Origin: Phanerochaete sordida
Taxonomy: Eukaryota > Basidiomycota > Agaricomycetes > Polyporales > Phanerochaetaceae
NCBI GenBank assembly: GCA_019973155.2
Contig: BPQB01000062.1
Location: forward strand, 62,001-126,000
Reading direction: 5' to 3'
Length of the DNA stretch: 64,000 nucleotides
Every line of letters starts with the position of its first letter. Within the stretch, counting starts at the first letter, position 1. Positions 31,922-42,871 of this stretch are shown in pieces. Below the pieces are notes generated by a model. That model made no database searches. It had not been told where the DNA came from and saw only the letters and a program-made list of their open reading frames with translations. Position numbers and translations under genes: made by a program.

Positions 31922-32452
31922 ATGCTCCCCACCATCTTCTCCGGTGCCGCAGTAACACTCGCGCTCGCGCTCCACGCATCCGCGTCACCGCTCGTCGCGA
32001 ACGCGACCGTCGAGGCCGAGGTGCGTCTGCCCCCGTTATCGTATCGCGCTCGCCTAGCTGACACCGCCAACCCCGAACGCAGAAACGCACCGTCGGCGGC
32101 GCGTTCCTCTGCACAGACATCAACTGGAGCGGCACCTGCGGGCATTTCACGCCCGCGCTCGGCGCGTGCGTAAACCTCGACAGCTTCTGGAACAAGCAGG
32201 TCTCGTCGTTCGGCCCCGACGAGTGCACGCGCTGCGACGCGTACGGGTGCGCCTCCATTTTATTTGGGCGCGGTCGCATGTTCTGATACGTGTGCTAGTC
32301 CCACGGACTGCACGTTCTTCATCCCCGGCGGCTCGCCGTCGACGATCCCCGTGTGGCACTTCACGTACCCCGGCGACGACAGTGGCGGGCTGAGCACAAA
32401 CAATCCGTGGAACGACCGCATCCAGAGCTTTGTCTGCTTCAGCACGTGCTGA
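31922..32452 (+). CDS. Small secreted cysteine-rich protein
   Basis: Exons 31922-32020, 32083-32246 and 32299-32452, 138 aa. A signal peptide (MLPTIFSGAAVTLALALHAS, cleaved near ASA-SP), then a possible Kex2-like KR site (EKR), then a domain with eight cysteines (FLCTDINWSGTCGHF, GACVNL, DECTRCDAY, TDCTFF, QSFVCFSTC) and conserved aromatic and Gly residues. The pattern resembles small secreted proteins with a crystallin-like fold, but I cannot assign a family. Strong TATA box and compact gene suggest high inducible expression; effector-like or wall roles are possible. Confidence 0.8.
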
Positions 32453-32551
32453 TTTTTCTCTATGATGTGATAGTTGAGCTAGTGTAAGCCGCCTCTACAA
32501 CTGTGAACAGAGGGGATAATGAATTTGGCTGCCGTATTCTGTACTCCGTTA

Positions 32552-33807
32552 TCAGACCCTCTTCTCAACGCGCAGTCTACCACTCTCTGCGACCCTTGGC
32601 ATCAAATCGCAAAGCATTACTTCGCCCTCTTCGAAGTCAGCTTCAGATACCCACACCTGAAATGTCTCCAAAGTCGCGAGAAAGCTGTTCGCGTGGTCAT
32701 CCAATGCGCTCCAATCACATTGAAGAGTATCCAAGAGCTTGCTATCCGGTGCTGTCTGATGCTCGAGCTGTATCTCTGTGACAAAGCCGTGGGGAGATAG
32801 CGTCATCCTGAGCTCATGTGTGTCATTCGACACGCTCAGAACTGTGTATAAATCCTTAGTGTTAATACGTGAGATATGGGACCATCGTCTGAGACCGAAC
32901 ATACCAGGGAGCTTCCCTGCAGTGTCTTGCATCGCTATATCCGTCGTTTTCTTTGATGAATTCTCTGCGCATCGCGCACATGGACAGTTTTCGAAGAGGA
33001 TGTAGACGAGCTGGCCGATGCGACACATTTCCATCGCCTCTACAAACGGCGGAACGTCGCTGGTACAGCCTGGGATTCCCCGGTGCGGCATATTAGTCAC
33101 CACCAGCCAAAGCAAGGGCCATATCGAGGGGACAGCTGTGGCGCTGAGGCTGCGAATACGCCGTCCCCAGCGTCGGTACGCGCCGCGGAAGGGAGGGGGT
33201 GCCTCTTCCAGCAGTAGCACGTCGTTGTCGTCCCATGTGACGATGTTCAAGCGAAGCACGTGTCCAGATGTATTGGTTGCGAATCCTGGCGCAGACATTT
33301 CGTTGATGGTTGATACAAGGTGCGCAAACGAGGCGAAGCGCATGGCGTTGAGCTTCAGATTTACAGGACGCTGGGGAGGAGGGAGGGATCGTGGAAGGCC
33401 GTAGAACGCAGTGCGATGGGCGAATGATGTGGGTTCGGCGACACCGCTACCGAAGTAGATTATGAATCGCTCGAGCTTATGAAATGTGTGGAATGGGAGC
33501 GTGTTGAAGACACGATGGACCCAGGGTCTCGACGGTACGGCAGCAATGACGTCGACCCTGAGGATGTACATTGCGATGTTCATCCCGAGAGTCGTCGTTT
33601 TCGAAAATTCGAGTAGCGTATGTGCATCGTCGGGAGAATGAAGTGTAATTTGGCGGAATATTGGGGAGCGAGAGTATCTGGCCCAGTAGCGACAGACCAG
33701 CGAACAGTGGCCGAAGGCAACCTTCTCTTTCCTCCATACATACGTTTCTATTGAGGTGAGATGCCATAGAATAGGCTTGAATAGCTCTTGTGGTACGCGA
33801 CTGCCAG
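32552..33807 (-). CDS. F-box protein, CxCxxC family (5' end unresolved)
   Basis: Exons 33807-32905 and 32841-32552 with the conserved phase-1 intron 32842-32904 (63 nt, stop-free). The frame starts at a splice acceptor (CTCCAG|CT) and reads SRVPQELFKPILWHL, HCSLVCRYWARYSR, RTAFYGLPRSLPP, FRGAYRRWGRRIRSL, WPLLWLVV, CPCARC, then HELRMTLSPHGFVTEI and CDWSALDDHANSFLATLE. The first exon with the ATG lies upstream (candidate donors near 33887) but no choice is convincing: the ATG at about 33903 is out of phase. Otherwise intact, F-box-type SCF adaptor by family. Confidence 0.75.
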
Positions 33808-33887
33808 CTGGAGATGTTCGAAATGCAATCTACAGCGTATACATTGCATCAGAAAAGCGTGGAACGGACGGGAACCATAAGTCATAC

Positions 33888-35030
33888 CTGTGTCGATGAC
33901 ATTCCGTGTAGAATAGGGCACAATTCTAGTGAATGTGTGTGAGACTACACTTGAAAATAATGGCCAACGCAAAGATCTGCCAGTTTCAACGACGTACCAG
34001 CAAAATCGAGGTGTGAAAGAGTGGGCTGGTGAAGGCCTTTCTTAGCTTCGATTCTACCATCTTTTAAGGACTACTCTGCGACCTTTTCCACTCACAGCGT
34101 AGGTTCTAAATACGCTGATTCGGCTCTCTTGGGCTGTAAAGATCCCGTGCGCAACAAAAGCAACCTACGACACGACACGACGAGAATCTGAGCTGCGGAA
34201 AAGCTGGCAGAGGTTATTTGATTGGTCGAAAGGCTAATTGCCCTCTTCCACGGCAATCTGGTAGGCAGAAATGGGCGCATGGCGCGGAGGACACAGCACG
34301 GAGGGCACAGGATATCGTGGGTATCAAAGTACTACTACGTACTATCCCCATGATATCCGTTATCGCACCTGCACACGGTTTGTGCGCAGCGCGCTGGGAT
34401 ACTTGGTTTCTCCCGTGGCCAATGAGCGGCCTTGGACACATCGGTTGTTTCTGATGGAGGATGCATGCCCTTTACTATAACGTTCCACTCACAGATCGCA
34501 ATCCATTACTTTGGAAGAGGCGGTGCATCGCCCTATACTGTAGATAAGCATCGCTCTTCGAGTTCCACTACTCTGCAAACGCCGCGCTAGATGTTGAAAA
34601 CCACTGATTATAGCATCACATATTGTGAGAGGTATGCAAAATACCAATGGTTTCTCATTCCCGCCTTGTTATGTTACACCTTTATCAGAATCCAGACGCT
34701 GCGGACAGCTCCTTGAGGCGAGCATGTTTCTGAATATTGATGGATGGAGCAGAAGGCTATCGTATTGGATAGATAGAGGCTAAATCACGGTACCGTCATT
34801 CGCAAATGCACGTCCGCTCGAGGGTCGCGGTCTTGCGTGTCTCATACGAAGAATTATCCTATTGGCTGAAAGGTTAAACCCCCTGCCTCGCGCAAACAAC
34901 GTAGGAAACAGAGTTAGGCGATTACACTGCTAAGCGTAAAGCTTCGTCGAAAGGCGGGCCTTCTCACACGTTCGTTGGAACCTGTCCGTGATAGTGAGAG
35001 TGTACGCCCTACTAGTCACTGGATTGACCC
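33888..35030. other. Intergenic, no gene seen
   Basis: About 1.1 kb with lower GC than its surroundings. May contain the unresolved 5' exon of the minus-strand F-box gene near its left edge; otherwise nothing recognised. Confidence 0.4.
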
Positions 35031-35039
35031 AGGGTGGGT

Positions 35040-35270
35040 ATGCGGGCCCAAGAGGTTGATCAGGACATGGCTCGGATCGCGAGGGTCGCGGCGCTCGGCG
35101 TGGTCGTCGAGTGGGCGGAGGGCGAGTACGACTGGACGCCTGGCCAGGCGGCAGTCGTTGCGCGGCGTGCACGGGAGCACCGAGAAGCAGGCGCAGGAGA
35201 TGCGCCGGCGGCAGCACGGCGGGAGAGCTCGCGCCACTTCCGATTGCAAAGATCTGGTCCTTTCTTCTAC
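35040..35270 (+). pseudogene. Decayed duplicate of the 3' end of the unknown gene at 18819-19583
   Basis: Similarity runs in two frames: VVEWAEGEYDW (compare VVEWAAGEYGW), then after a shift STEKQAQEMRRRQHGG (compare STEEQKEEMRQQQYGG). DNA similarity continues past the original stop (TTCCGATTGCAAAGAT versus TTCTGATTGCGAAGAG). No start codon, intact frame or 5' part of the gene is present. Confidence 0.65.
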
Positions 35271-35668
35271 CAACAGGCGCAGATATTTGGCAGTCTCCGA
35301 GAGGGCTCACGATAAGTACTGTCCTCCCCCACACCTGTGCATGTCATATCCTACGTCGTGTGTGATCTCTAAACGTCCGTGAAATTGTCCATGCGAGGTC
35401 TTTGCTGCGACCGCTTAGCCATTGCTGCGCTAACGATATTCCGCATACTACGGCGGGAGGGACGGCAACCCTGGAAGCGTCCGCACAGCTGGCCGCAAGC
35501 TGCGCGCACGCAAGTCCTCGCCCACAAAGGTTTCCCGCCGCCGCCGCCCAAGACGCAGCATACGCGGCCGCAGCGCCCCAGCCCGTCAGCCTGCGCCCCG
35601 CCCGTCCCGAGCACCTACGCCGCGCCCGTTGCCATGCACCGCCCCGCCCGCCACCCTCACCACCCCCA

Positions 35669-36857
35669 CTACAGGTACTCCGCATACGCCGGCGGGAGCG
35701 TAGCCGTCGGCGGCGGCGCGGGCAGCGGCCGCAGGCTCTGCGCGCGCAGGCCCGCGCCCGCCAGCCGGACGCCGCCGTCTTCCTCGCGCTGCGCTTCGGG
35801 GCCTACTTCCTGGTCTCCGGGGGCGGGTGACAGGCCCGATGGATCGTAGTGGGGGGTCTGAGTGTCGCCGTTGAGAGGGGGTAGCTTGGATGGAGGGGTC
35901 ATGGGCGGCGTGGGCAGCGCGCGCGCGACGAACGAGGGCGTGTGCGCGCGCCCGGCGCTCGCCGGACGGGAGTGGCGTGTGGAGATGCTGGCGCTGTCTG
36001 CGTCAGCGAGGTCTGGAAGTTCGTCCGAGGAGGGTGCGGCGAGCTTCGCGAGGTCTTCATTCGCGGGGTCGGTCTCGTAGCTGCCGTCTGCGCTGTGGCG
36101 CTTGGCAGGGTCTGGGCAGTGTGGCGTTGGATGCGCATAGTATGAGAAGCAGAGGCAAAGCGACGTACCGTTCACATTCGCACTGCGCCGCCGCCTCCTC
36201 CTGATCCACAACACGAGTAGGACGACGACGACGACGGGCCCACCAGCCGCGACGACGACGATGTACACGTGCGCAGGCGCGGCGGGGCCTGCTGCAGGGA
36301 CAGAGATGGTCGTCTGTGTGAGAGCATGGGGTCAGGGTACCGAGTGTGCGCGTCAAGACGGTGCGTACCGTCACATCCGCGCCCTGTGCCGAGGCGGTCG
36401 ATACCCTCGACACCGTCGTCGGCTGGACAGACGTCCACGCGTTTGTGATGGTCAGCGTGCGGGCGTTTGGCGTAAGATTACTGGAGAACGATGAGCTGGA
36501 TGGTGTACTGGTGACCGAGAGTGATGCCGCCGTGGGCGTAGCTGAAGATCCCGCGCTCGAGCTCGAGCCCGGGCCCGATTGGGGGCTGGACGTTTGGGGC
36601 ACCGCGGATGCGCTACTGCTGGAACTCGTGCTTGTAACTTGCGGGGGAGCAGGAGCTGGACTGCTTGTGATGGGGACAGCGTCGGACGGCGCTGATAGGG
36701 CCGAGCTTATGGGCACCGGTGGGGACGTTGCGGCTGCTGGGTCCGCTGGGAATGCGTCGCTGGTGAGGAAGATGGTGGTCTCGCTGAAGACTCGGAACTC
36801 TGATTCTCTAAACCGACGTTCGCCTGGTACTAGTCGGGGCTCAGGAAACGGAGGCAT
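35669..36857 (-). CDS. Single-pass Ser/Thr-rich membrane protein with C-terminal PPxY
   Basis: Exons 36857-36369, 36313-36169 and 36111-35669, 358 aa. A long Ser/Thr/Pro ectodomain-like region with NLTPNARTLTITNAWTSV, a TM helix (YIVVVAAGGPVVVVVLLVLW), the basic stretch RRRRRR, a phase-1 intron right after it, then a tail with a conserved REEDGGVRLAGAGL block and terminal TATLPPAYAEYL (PPAY). Starts at MPPFPEPR; no signal peptide in this model, so an upstream exon is possible. Tail class A (EEDGG...PPxY), shared with the genes at 42872, 45337, 53346 and 55168. Confidence 0.78.
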
Positions 36858-37500
36858 GCCGCCTGGCAGCTGAGGTATGGGTGCTCAGCAAGGGCTTAGA
36901 TATTCGATGGAGGATGTACTACGTACTCGGTGTCGAGCGCGCATGCTGGCCTTCCTTTTACTTGGACGGCGTGACGGGGGTAGGGGCGAATATCTGACTG
37001 GCACCGGTAGATTTATTCGAATGCCTGCAACAGCGATCAGTATCAGTGCATCTATCCAGTGGTGCGTATTTAAGGCAGGAAAAGCGATAATAGTCTGTTC
37101 ACTTACTTCGTTGAGACCAGTCATCGCTGTGTTTATACAGATGCGTTCAACGCCGCTATGTCCGGTTGCGACATGGATGGGCCACGCTACCCGGCGGGCA
37201 TGATATCGGTTGTCGATTTATCGAAAGTGGCAGTGCTAGTGGCGCTCGCCCATGCTCTAGAATCCCGCGGAGAGCGGCATGCGCCGCAATTCACGACCTG
37301 CTTCGCATGCGCGTGAAGAGCACCATTCGACAGCAGTTAGTACGCATGCGACTGACCCGTGCACGTCGACTTTGAAGCAAAAGACATCTTGTCGCGGTCT
37401 GAGTCATCTTCGCCGCGCGAGTCTCTGACGACTGACTGATATGCTCCAAGGAGCCACGTCGAAGACTTCTCGGAGTCGCTGGGAACAATCGAGTAAGTCC
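36858..37500. other. Intergenic, no gene seen
   Basis: Upstream of the minus-strand PPxY gene. May hold a missing 5' exon; nothing else supported. Confidence 0.35.
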
Positions 37501-37507
37501 CTGGCCT

Positions 37508-38634
37508 GGAAAGATCCCCCCTCGTCCCCATCCCGTCCCTCCCCATCCCTCCCCATCCCGTCCTATCGCGCCCTCCGGCAAGCCCGGCAAGCCTCGTACC
37601 GGGCGTCCACCATCAAGGCGCGCAGCGTCTTCGACGTCGATCGCCTTGCCTTCGATGTCGGGGGCGTCGTATTCGGCGCCGTTGAGTGCCGTTGCCGGGG
37701 CCGTGCCGGGGCCCTCGAGGTATGCCGACCGCGCCCCGAGCCTGTGCCCCGAACCTGCGCCCTGAGCCTGCGCCCCGAACCTGCGCCCCGAACCTGTGCC
37801 CCGAACCTCGCGGCTAGCCTGTGGGTGCAACTTTGAGGATGCGCTCCACGGGCAGGCCGTGCGCGGGCTCGATGCGCTCGACGAAGGCGGTGGCTCCCCG
37901 CTGCCTGACGTCGTCACATGCGCGTCGAGCCCGCGGCGCAGAGCACCGATGGCAGTGGCGGCGGTAGCATGACCTCTCGTACGTGACTACTTCGCGCTCG
38001 CACGGCCGCCGTCGTCCTTTTGTGCGGATCCACATCGTCTCACATGCGCCCGGCAACCAGGACACCTCGTAAGACAAGGTCGAGCGCACCGAGCGCACCG
38101 ATGGCGACGGCAGCGGCAGCGCGTCCTTCTCATGCACGCAGCCGCCGCCGTCGCCTCGCGCACGGGCGGCCGTGCTCCTGCGCGATGTCTCGCACGACGA
38201 GGCCGTGCACAGAGCACACCGGCGATGAGCGACGTGCACGCGGAGACCGCGATGCTCGCGACGTTGTCCAGAGCGTCGGGCGCACACAGTCCGCGCACGT
38301 GCAGCGCCGTGGCGCGCGCACTCCTCAGCCTGGCGAGCCTAGCCACTAGCGGCGGACATTCGATTCTCTGCATGGCCATCGAGTCGAATCCGCCCCAAAC
38401 CCGCCCCCAACCTGACCAGTCGCCCCGAACCTCCGCCCCGAGTCGGCAGCCCCGGCTGGCCGGCACCCTCCCGCTGCTTTCGCTCGTTTGGGCCTACCCG
38501 CTTTCGATCACGTAGGGTGCAGATCAGGAACGCATCTTCTATTTTGGGACTACCCGCCTCTTCCGAGGTGAGGGAGCGGGACGAGATGGGATGGGACGGG
38601 ACGGGATGGGATGGGGACGAGGAGGGATCTTTCC
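37508..38634. repeat. Inverted-repeat pair of C/G-tract satellites enclosing about 1 kb
   Basis: Left arm 37508-37560 (GGAAAGATCC then CCTCGTCCCCATCCC repeats) and right arm 38581-38634 (its near reverse complement) face each other. Between them lie a tandem array of a 13-14-bp unit near CGCCCCGAACCTG (about 37736-37812) and similar words at about 38390-38440. A minus-strand frame (37917-37291) has a protein-like stretch (EYDAPDIEGKAIDVEDA) but no recognisable family. Possibly a degenerate transposon. Confidence 0.5.
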
Positions 38635-38741
38635 AACTCCCGGACGTCCTCGAACAATCGACAACGGAATACTTGTGGCAGTGAGTTGTCAGGCGGTGCG
38701 TGGTCCAGGAGAGGAACTGTAGTGTCACGGAAGAAAGTCAG

Positions 38742-39853
38742 ATGTAACTTACCGTATGTAAGTAAGTCGGTAACTTACCGGTAAGTTACACAAGAGACCG
38801 TTTCGCTTCGCTCCACGGTTCTTGTCGTCGTGGCTGCTGTTCTCGCGGCTGCTGTTCTCGTGGCTGATGCTCTCGCAATCGAGGTGAGCCTGAGGAATCA
38901 TCTGGTTGTATGCGCCGCCTGTTCTCGCGGCTGCTGTTCTCGTGGCTGATGCTCTCGCAATCGAGGTGAGCCTGAGGAATCATCTGGTTGTATGCGCCGC
39001 CTGCGGCGGCTCAATGGGCACGCTCGGATCCAAGTAGTTGCGAGTCGGGGTCGGAGCGGTTGGAAATTACGGCGATCGAGGGCGCGGAAGCCAGGGCGCG
39101 GCGTATATAAAGGGTCAGAGGGAGCGGCGGTCGGGGTAAGGGGTAACAGAAGGGTAAGAAAGACGTTTCTTACTTTCAGGGCATATGGGTAAAAGCAAGA
39201 GATATTACTTACCTCGATACCCTGAGAGGTAGTGTATGAAAGGGTAAGTAACTCGCGATCGATACCCTCCGGTATAGTAGCATGCCAGGCACCGTTAGAG
39301 GGCTGGTACAGCACCACGGCCGTGGTTATTGAGGCGGAATAATATCTTTACGGTCTCCTGGACTGTATGGTATATCCTACAATTTTCGCGCATGAACGAC
39401 GCCCTGCAGTGAGGACTACATCGCACACGACGTTCACTAGCTAGCAGATCCTCGACCATCAGAGATGGATAGCGACGGAGCTGATACCGACGCTCTCTAT
39501 TCCGTCCCCGAGAGGTTCCTTTCCGACACAGCATATGGATGGGCCCGAGCTCAACCTCGGTTCGGCGGTGTTGCGCGCGGTGTTGGCGTAGGTTACTACA
39601 CCGAAGAATTGAGAATTTTAGCGAGAGATGCAGCGGCTGATTGAGCAGTGTCAGAGGCGAGCTCGCTCGACGCTTTCGACGTTCCGAAGTCGTAGGTGTA
39701 GGGGGCTAACTTACAACTTACCTTGTAACTTACACGACTTAGTTACATTTACTTACTGTAACGTACCCATTAGACGCCTAGGTAAGAAATAGCAACTTAC
39801 ACGCCTTACTTACAGGCTTATGGTCAATATTTACTTACATCAGTAAGTTACAT
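38742..39853. mobile_element. TIR element with GTAAGTTAC-type subterminal repeats
   Basis: Left end reads ATGTAACTTACCG then ATGTAAGTAA. The right end (39831-39853) reverse-complements to ATGTAACTTACTG then ATGTAAGTAA, with a one-base length difference. Many further GTAACTTAC/GTAAGTTAC words cluster at both ends (38771-38790, 39710-39790), as in transposase-binding subterminal repeats. The 1.1-kb interior has no transposase I recognise, so it is probably non-autonomous. Confidence 0.55.
38838..39001. repeat. 82-bp perfect tandem duplication
   Basis: Two identical 82-bp units, 38838-38919 and 38920-39001, lie inside the TIR element. Each contains the internal near-repeat TGTTCTCG(C/T)GGCTG. 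Perfect identity implies a recent event. Confidence 0.8.
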
Positions 39854-39916
39854 GGGGCGCGTCGACGATCGAGGTTTGCGTTACGACCAGCACTTTCCGT
39901 GCGTCCGCGACCACGG

Positions 39917-40620
39917 CTTGGTCGCACTTGGTCACGGCGTCGCCCGACGACACCGGGACGGAGCACACGGTCTGCAGCCTCGTCTTCCGTGATCAGTGCA
40001 CCGCAGAAGCTGATGTTTTTGCACCCGTCAGACAACGAGGAAGTGAAGACACCGCGGTCGTCCTCGCAGCCCGGCTTGCCACGCGAGTCGCACTGCTCGC
40101 GTGCCCGCAGTTGGCGCACTGCTTGCTTGTCGATTCGATTCGCCCGGCGGCGACGGCGTGGATCAAATCGACGACGGTGATCCGGTACCTGTCGGCGGCG
40201 GAGGACCCTGTTCTTGGTTCACATCCCCCTGGCCCCACACCCGCCTTTTCGATATCTCGCGTCCGCGTACTTATATTCTGCCTGTCTACGTCGCGTCGGG
40301 GATTTTGTGTCTCTACGCGACCAAGCCTCCCCGGCACGCCTCGCACTGCACCAAGGCGTCGCCCGACGACACCGGGACGAAGCACATGCGGTCTACATCC
40401 ACATCTTACGTGTAGCTCGCACCTCCGAAGCTGATTGGGGTGTACCTCCTAGACGATGAGGAAGTACGGACCCGGCCGCCGTTCTTGCGGTGCAGCTCGC
40501 CACGCGGGCTCTGCTCGTCGGGTCTCTCGAATCGGCACGCCGCCTGCCTGTTTTTGACGAACTCAACCAGCAGCATCGCCCGGGAGTCATGGCACGTCCT
40601 GGCATCTTTGTTGCCGTCTG
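39917..40620. repeat. Two diverged copies of a roughly 270-bp unit
   Basis: Copy 1 (about 39925-40190) and copy 2 (about 40355-40620) share GTCGCCCGACGACACCGGGA at their left ends and the order AGAAGCTGAT / GACAACGAGGAAGT / CTCGCCACGCGGG-like words. In translation the minus strand of copy 1 has QCANCGHASSATR (CxxC). No intact gene; origin unknown. Confidence 0.45.
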
Positions 40621-40757
40621 TCCTCTGGCAGGCGCAAAACCTCTGTCTGAAAAGATGAGGAGCAGCGGAGCGGGGACCGTCAGATGGTCTGACGCCCCTC
40701 GTATAAACTTGGTCGTCCTCCCGCGCAGCGCGATACACCTTCACCGCATTCGCGAGG

Positions 40758-42300
40758 ATGTCTCCGTACCCTCAGGCGACAATTGGGCTGCCTTCACCCT
40801 CCACACTACCTGGCACTGTGAGTACGCTTTTATCGTCTCCAAGCAACGCAATAGGGTGCTGCCGAAGATCGCAGTGCCTCTATGCTAATATCTTGGGCAG
40901 GTATTGGCATATTTGATACCGTCGAACGATTTGAGCACAGCGGGTCCGGTAGAGTCGACGGTGCAGGTGAGTGCCCGTACCGTACAGACGTCCGACTTTG
41001 CTGAGCACACTCACAGCTGGCAACATCGACCGTAATATTATCCTTAGATGAGGTACGTCGTGTTCTGATATGAAATACCGTCGTGAAATGAACAAGCCTC
41101 GTGCACCAGGCTCCAAGCAGCACCCCGCCTCCGCCCCCGACAGCAATCGTGGACACGTCCTCATCAACGACCGCGTCCTCACCACCCCAAACAAAATCGC
41201 TCATCGCAGCCGCCGCGGCCGGCGCAGCAAGCGGCATCGTGCTCCTCGCAGTCCTCCTCCTCGCCCTCCGCGCCCTCCGCCGCCGCCACACAAAACACAT
41301 CCCCCTGCCCTCCCCACCCGCACGCTGCGACGCGCTCACGCGCCGTCCCGCCCGCCGCGCGCACGCCCAGCGCAGACCCGCGCTTCCGCCACCGTGCCCG
41401 CCCGCGTCGCCCAGCCGGCCCTCGAGCGCGCGCTCGCGCGTGCTCGTGAGCCCGCTCAGCCCGCCACGCGCGCCGAGCCCCTGCTACGCCGGTGCAGTGT
41501 ACGGCGCAGACGCGTTCTTCCGCGCGCACGACGCGGACACCGCGACGCTGTCCTCGCTCGCGACGCTCGCGGACGACTTCCCGCTCCCGCCGACGCACAC
41601 CGGCTCGTACGCCTCGCTCGGCAGCGCGCACGCGCCGCGACCCGCGCTCGAGCCCGTCCCCGCCGTCGCGTACGACTGCGCGTACGCCACGATCGACATC
41701 GCGCACGCCCCGCGCCTCGCGCTCGACGCCGACCTCGACTCCAGCGCCCACATCGCATACACCCACACCAACACCCCAGCGGACGAACCCCGCGCCACAA
41801 CACCCGCGCCCTGCCCGAAACTCGAGGCCGAGGGCGGCGTGCGCGTGAACACCTCGCCGCTGCCCAGCGCGGAGCAGATGCGCGCCGAGGCGCTCGCGCG
41901 CATGTGCGCCGCCGACCCCGCCGCCGACCCCGCGCGGCCGTTCCTATCTGGTGCGCAGCCGTCTCTGTCTCGCGCGCCGCCGAGCGGTATACCGCGCTGG
42001 CGGCCGCGTTCGCGGTCTGTGCGCGACGGGAATGGGGGTGGGCGTGCCAGCGAGCGGGCGAAGAGGAGGAGGGCGGTCGATCGCGGAGTCGCGATGAACG
42101 GCACGGCATGCCATGAAGCGTGCGACGAAGGCGCTGAGGAGGACGCAGACGCGGAGCGCGAGGGCAGGCGGCAGCGGCGCGGCGCGCGGCGTACGGACTC
42201 GGTGAGCCCCGCGCCGACGGCGGCGAGCATGGGCGCGGGCACGGCGGACACGCATGCGACGGCGGGCACGTTGCCGCCGGCGTATGCGCGGTATTATTAG
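40758..42300 (+). CDS. Single-pass Ser/Thr/Pro-rich membrane protein with C-terminal PPxY
   Basis: Exons 40758-40817, 40901-40966, 41017-41052 (36 nt) and 41110-42300, 450 aa, all introns phase 0. The 36-nt exon ends in Asp-Glu like that of the gene at 12112. The TM helix is LIAAAAAGAASGIVLLAVLL, followed by RALRRRHTK. The tail is the longest in the family (about 340 residues), Ala/Pro/Arg-rich, with RRRAVDRGVAMNG and SPAPTAAS and terminal GTLPPAYARYY (PPAY): tail class B with the genes at 12112 and 17225. An additional stop-free intron within the tail (near 41444-41500) cannot be excluded. TATA-like GTATAAAC at about 40710. Confidence 0.75.
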
Positions 42301-42471
42301 GGGAGGAGGGGGTGGGGGAGTTGTTGTGTGTTTACGCTCTGTGGGGGTGTCGCTTTTCTCTGTGCTGTGTTTCGCTGTGTTTCGCTGTGCTTTCTGCGGT
42401 TTTCGGTGTTTTCTGTGTTTTCTGTCACGGCGTGGTTTGTGGGGTTTACGTGGACGCTTTGAGTACGCTTC

Positions 42472-42696
42472 TTGGTCGGACAGGTCAAGGAATGGACTTC
42501 GTACTTAGCACCGCTGCGTACGCTGGTCAAAAGCTTAGATACTGCTGGAGAAGCTGGGACATACGACGTAATCCTCCAGGACGGACGCTCCGCAACATAT
42601 GCCGGTGCGCCACGTCCAAAGTATGCCGCCGACTTGTTGATCAGACTGTATCAGCACTTTCTGCTTGTGCCTAGGCTTCCTGATACTGGTCTCTAG
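42472..42696 (+). pseudogene. Possible gene remnant
   Basis: A 74-codon frame with protein-like composition (VKEWTSYLAPLRTLVKSLDT, YDVILQDGRSATYAGAPRPK, ADLLIRLYQHFLLVPRLPD) sits between two PPxY genes. Its first codon is ATG but no promoter or intron structure was found and the family is not recognised. Confidence 0.3.
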
Positions 42697-42791
42697 GAAT
42701 CAACAAGCTATCGTGTATGTAATGAGCCATCGTCTGCTGACGACCCCGATGTCAACATTCTGTTGCGGTTGGCTGTCACATACATCGCTGC

Positions 42792-42829
42792 GATGATGAT
42801 CGTTGCCTCAGTGGCCATCTAATATATAT
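42792..42829 (+). promoter_or_regulatory. Shared promoter module plus TATA (class A PPxY gene)
   Basis: GATGATGATCGTTGCC (42792-42807) lies 15 nt before an AT-rich TATATA run (42823-42829). The same motif and spacing occur upstream of the genes at 45337 and 55168. Confidence 0.6.
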
Positions 42830-42871
42830 GCACAGGGACGCAATGCGTCACCAAAGCCCTTCCCTTGCGTT

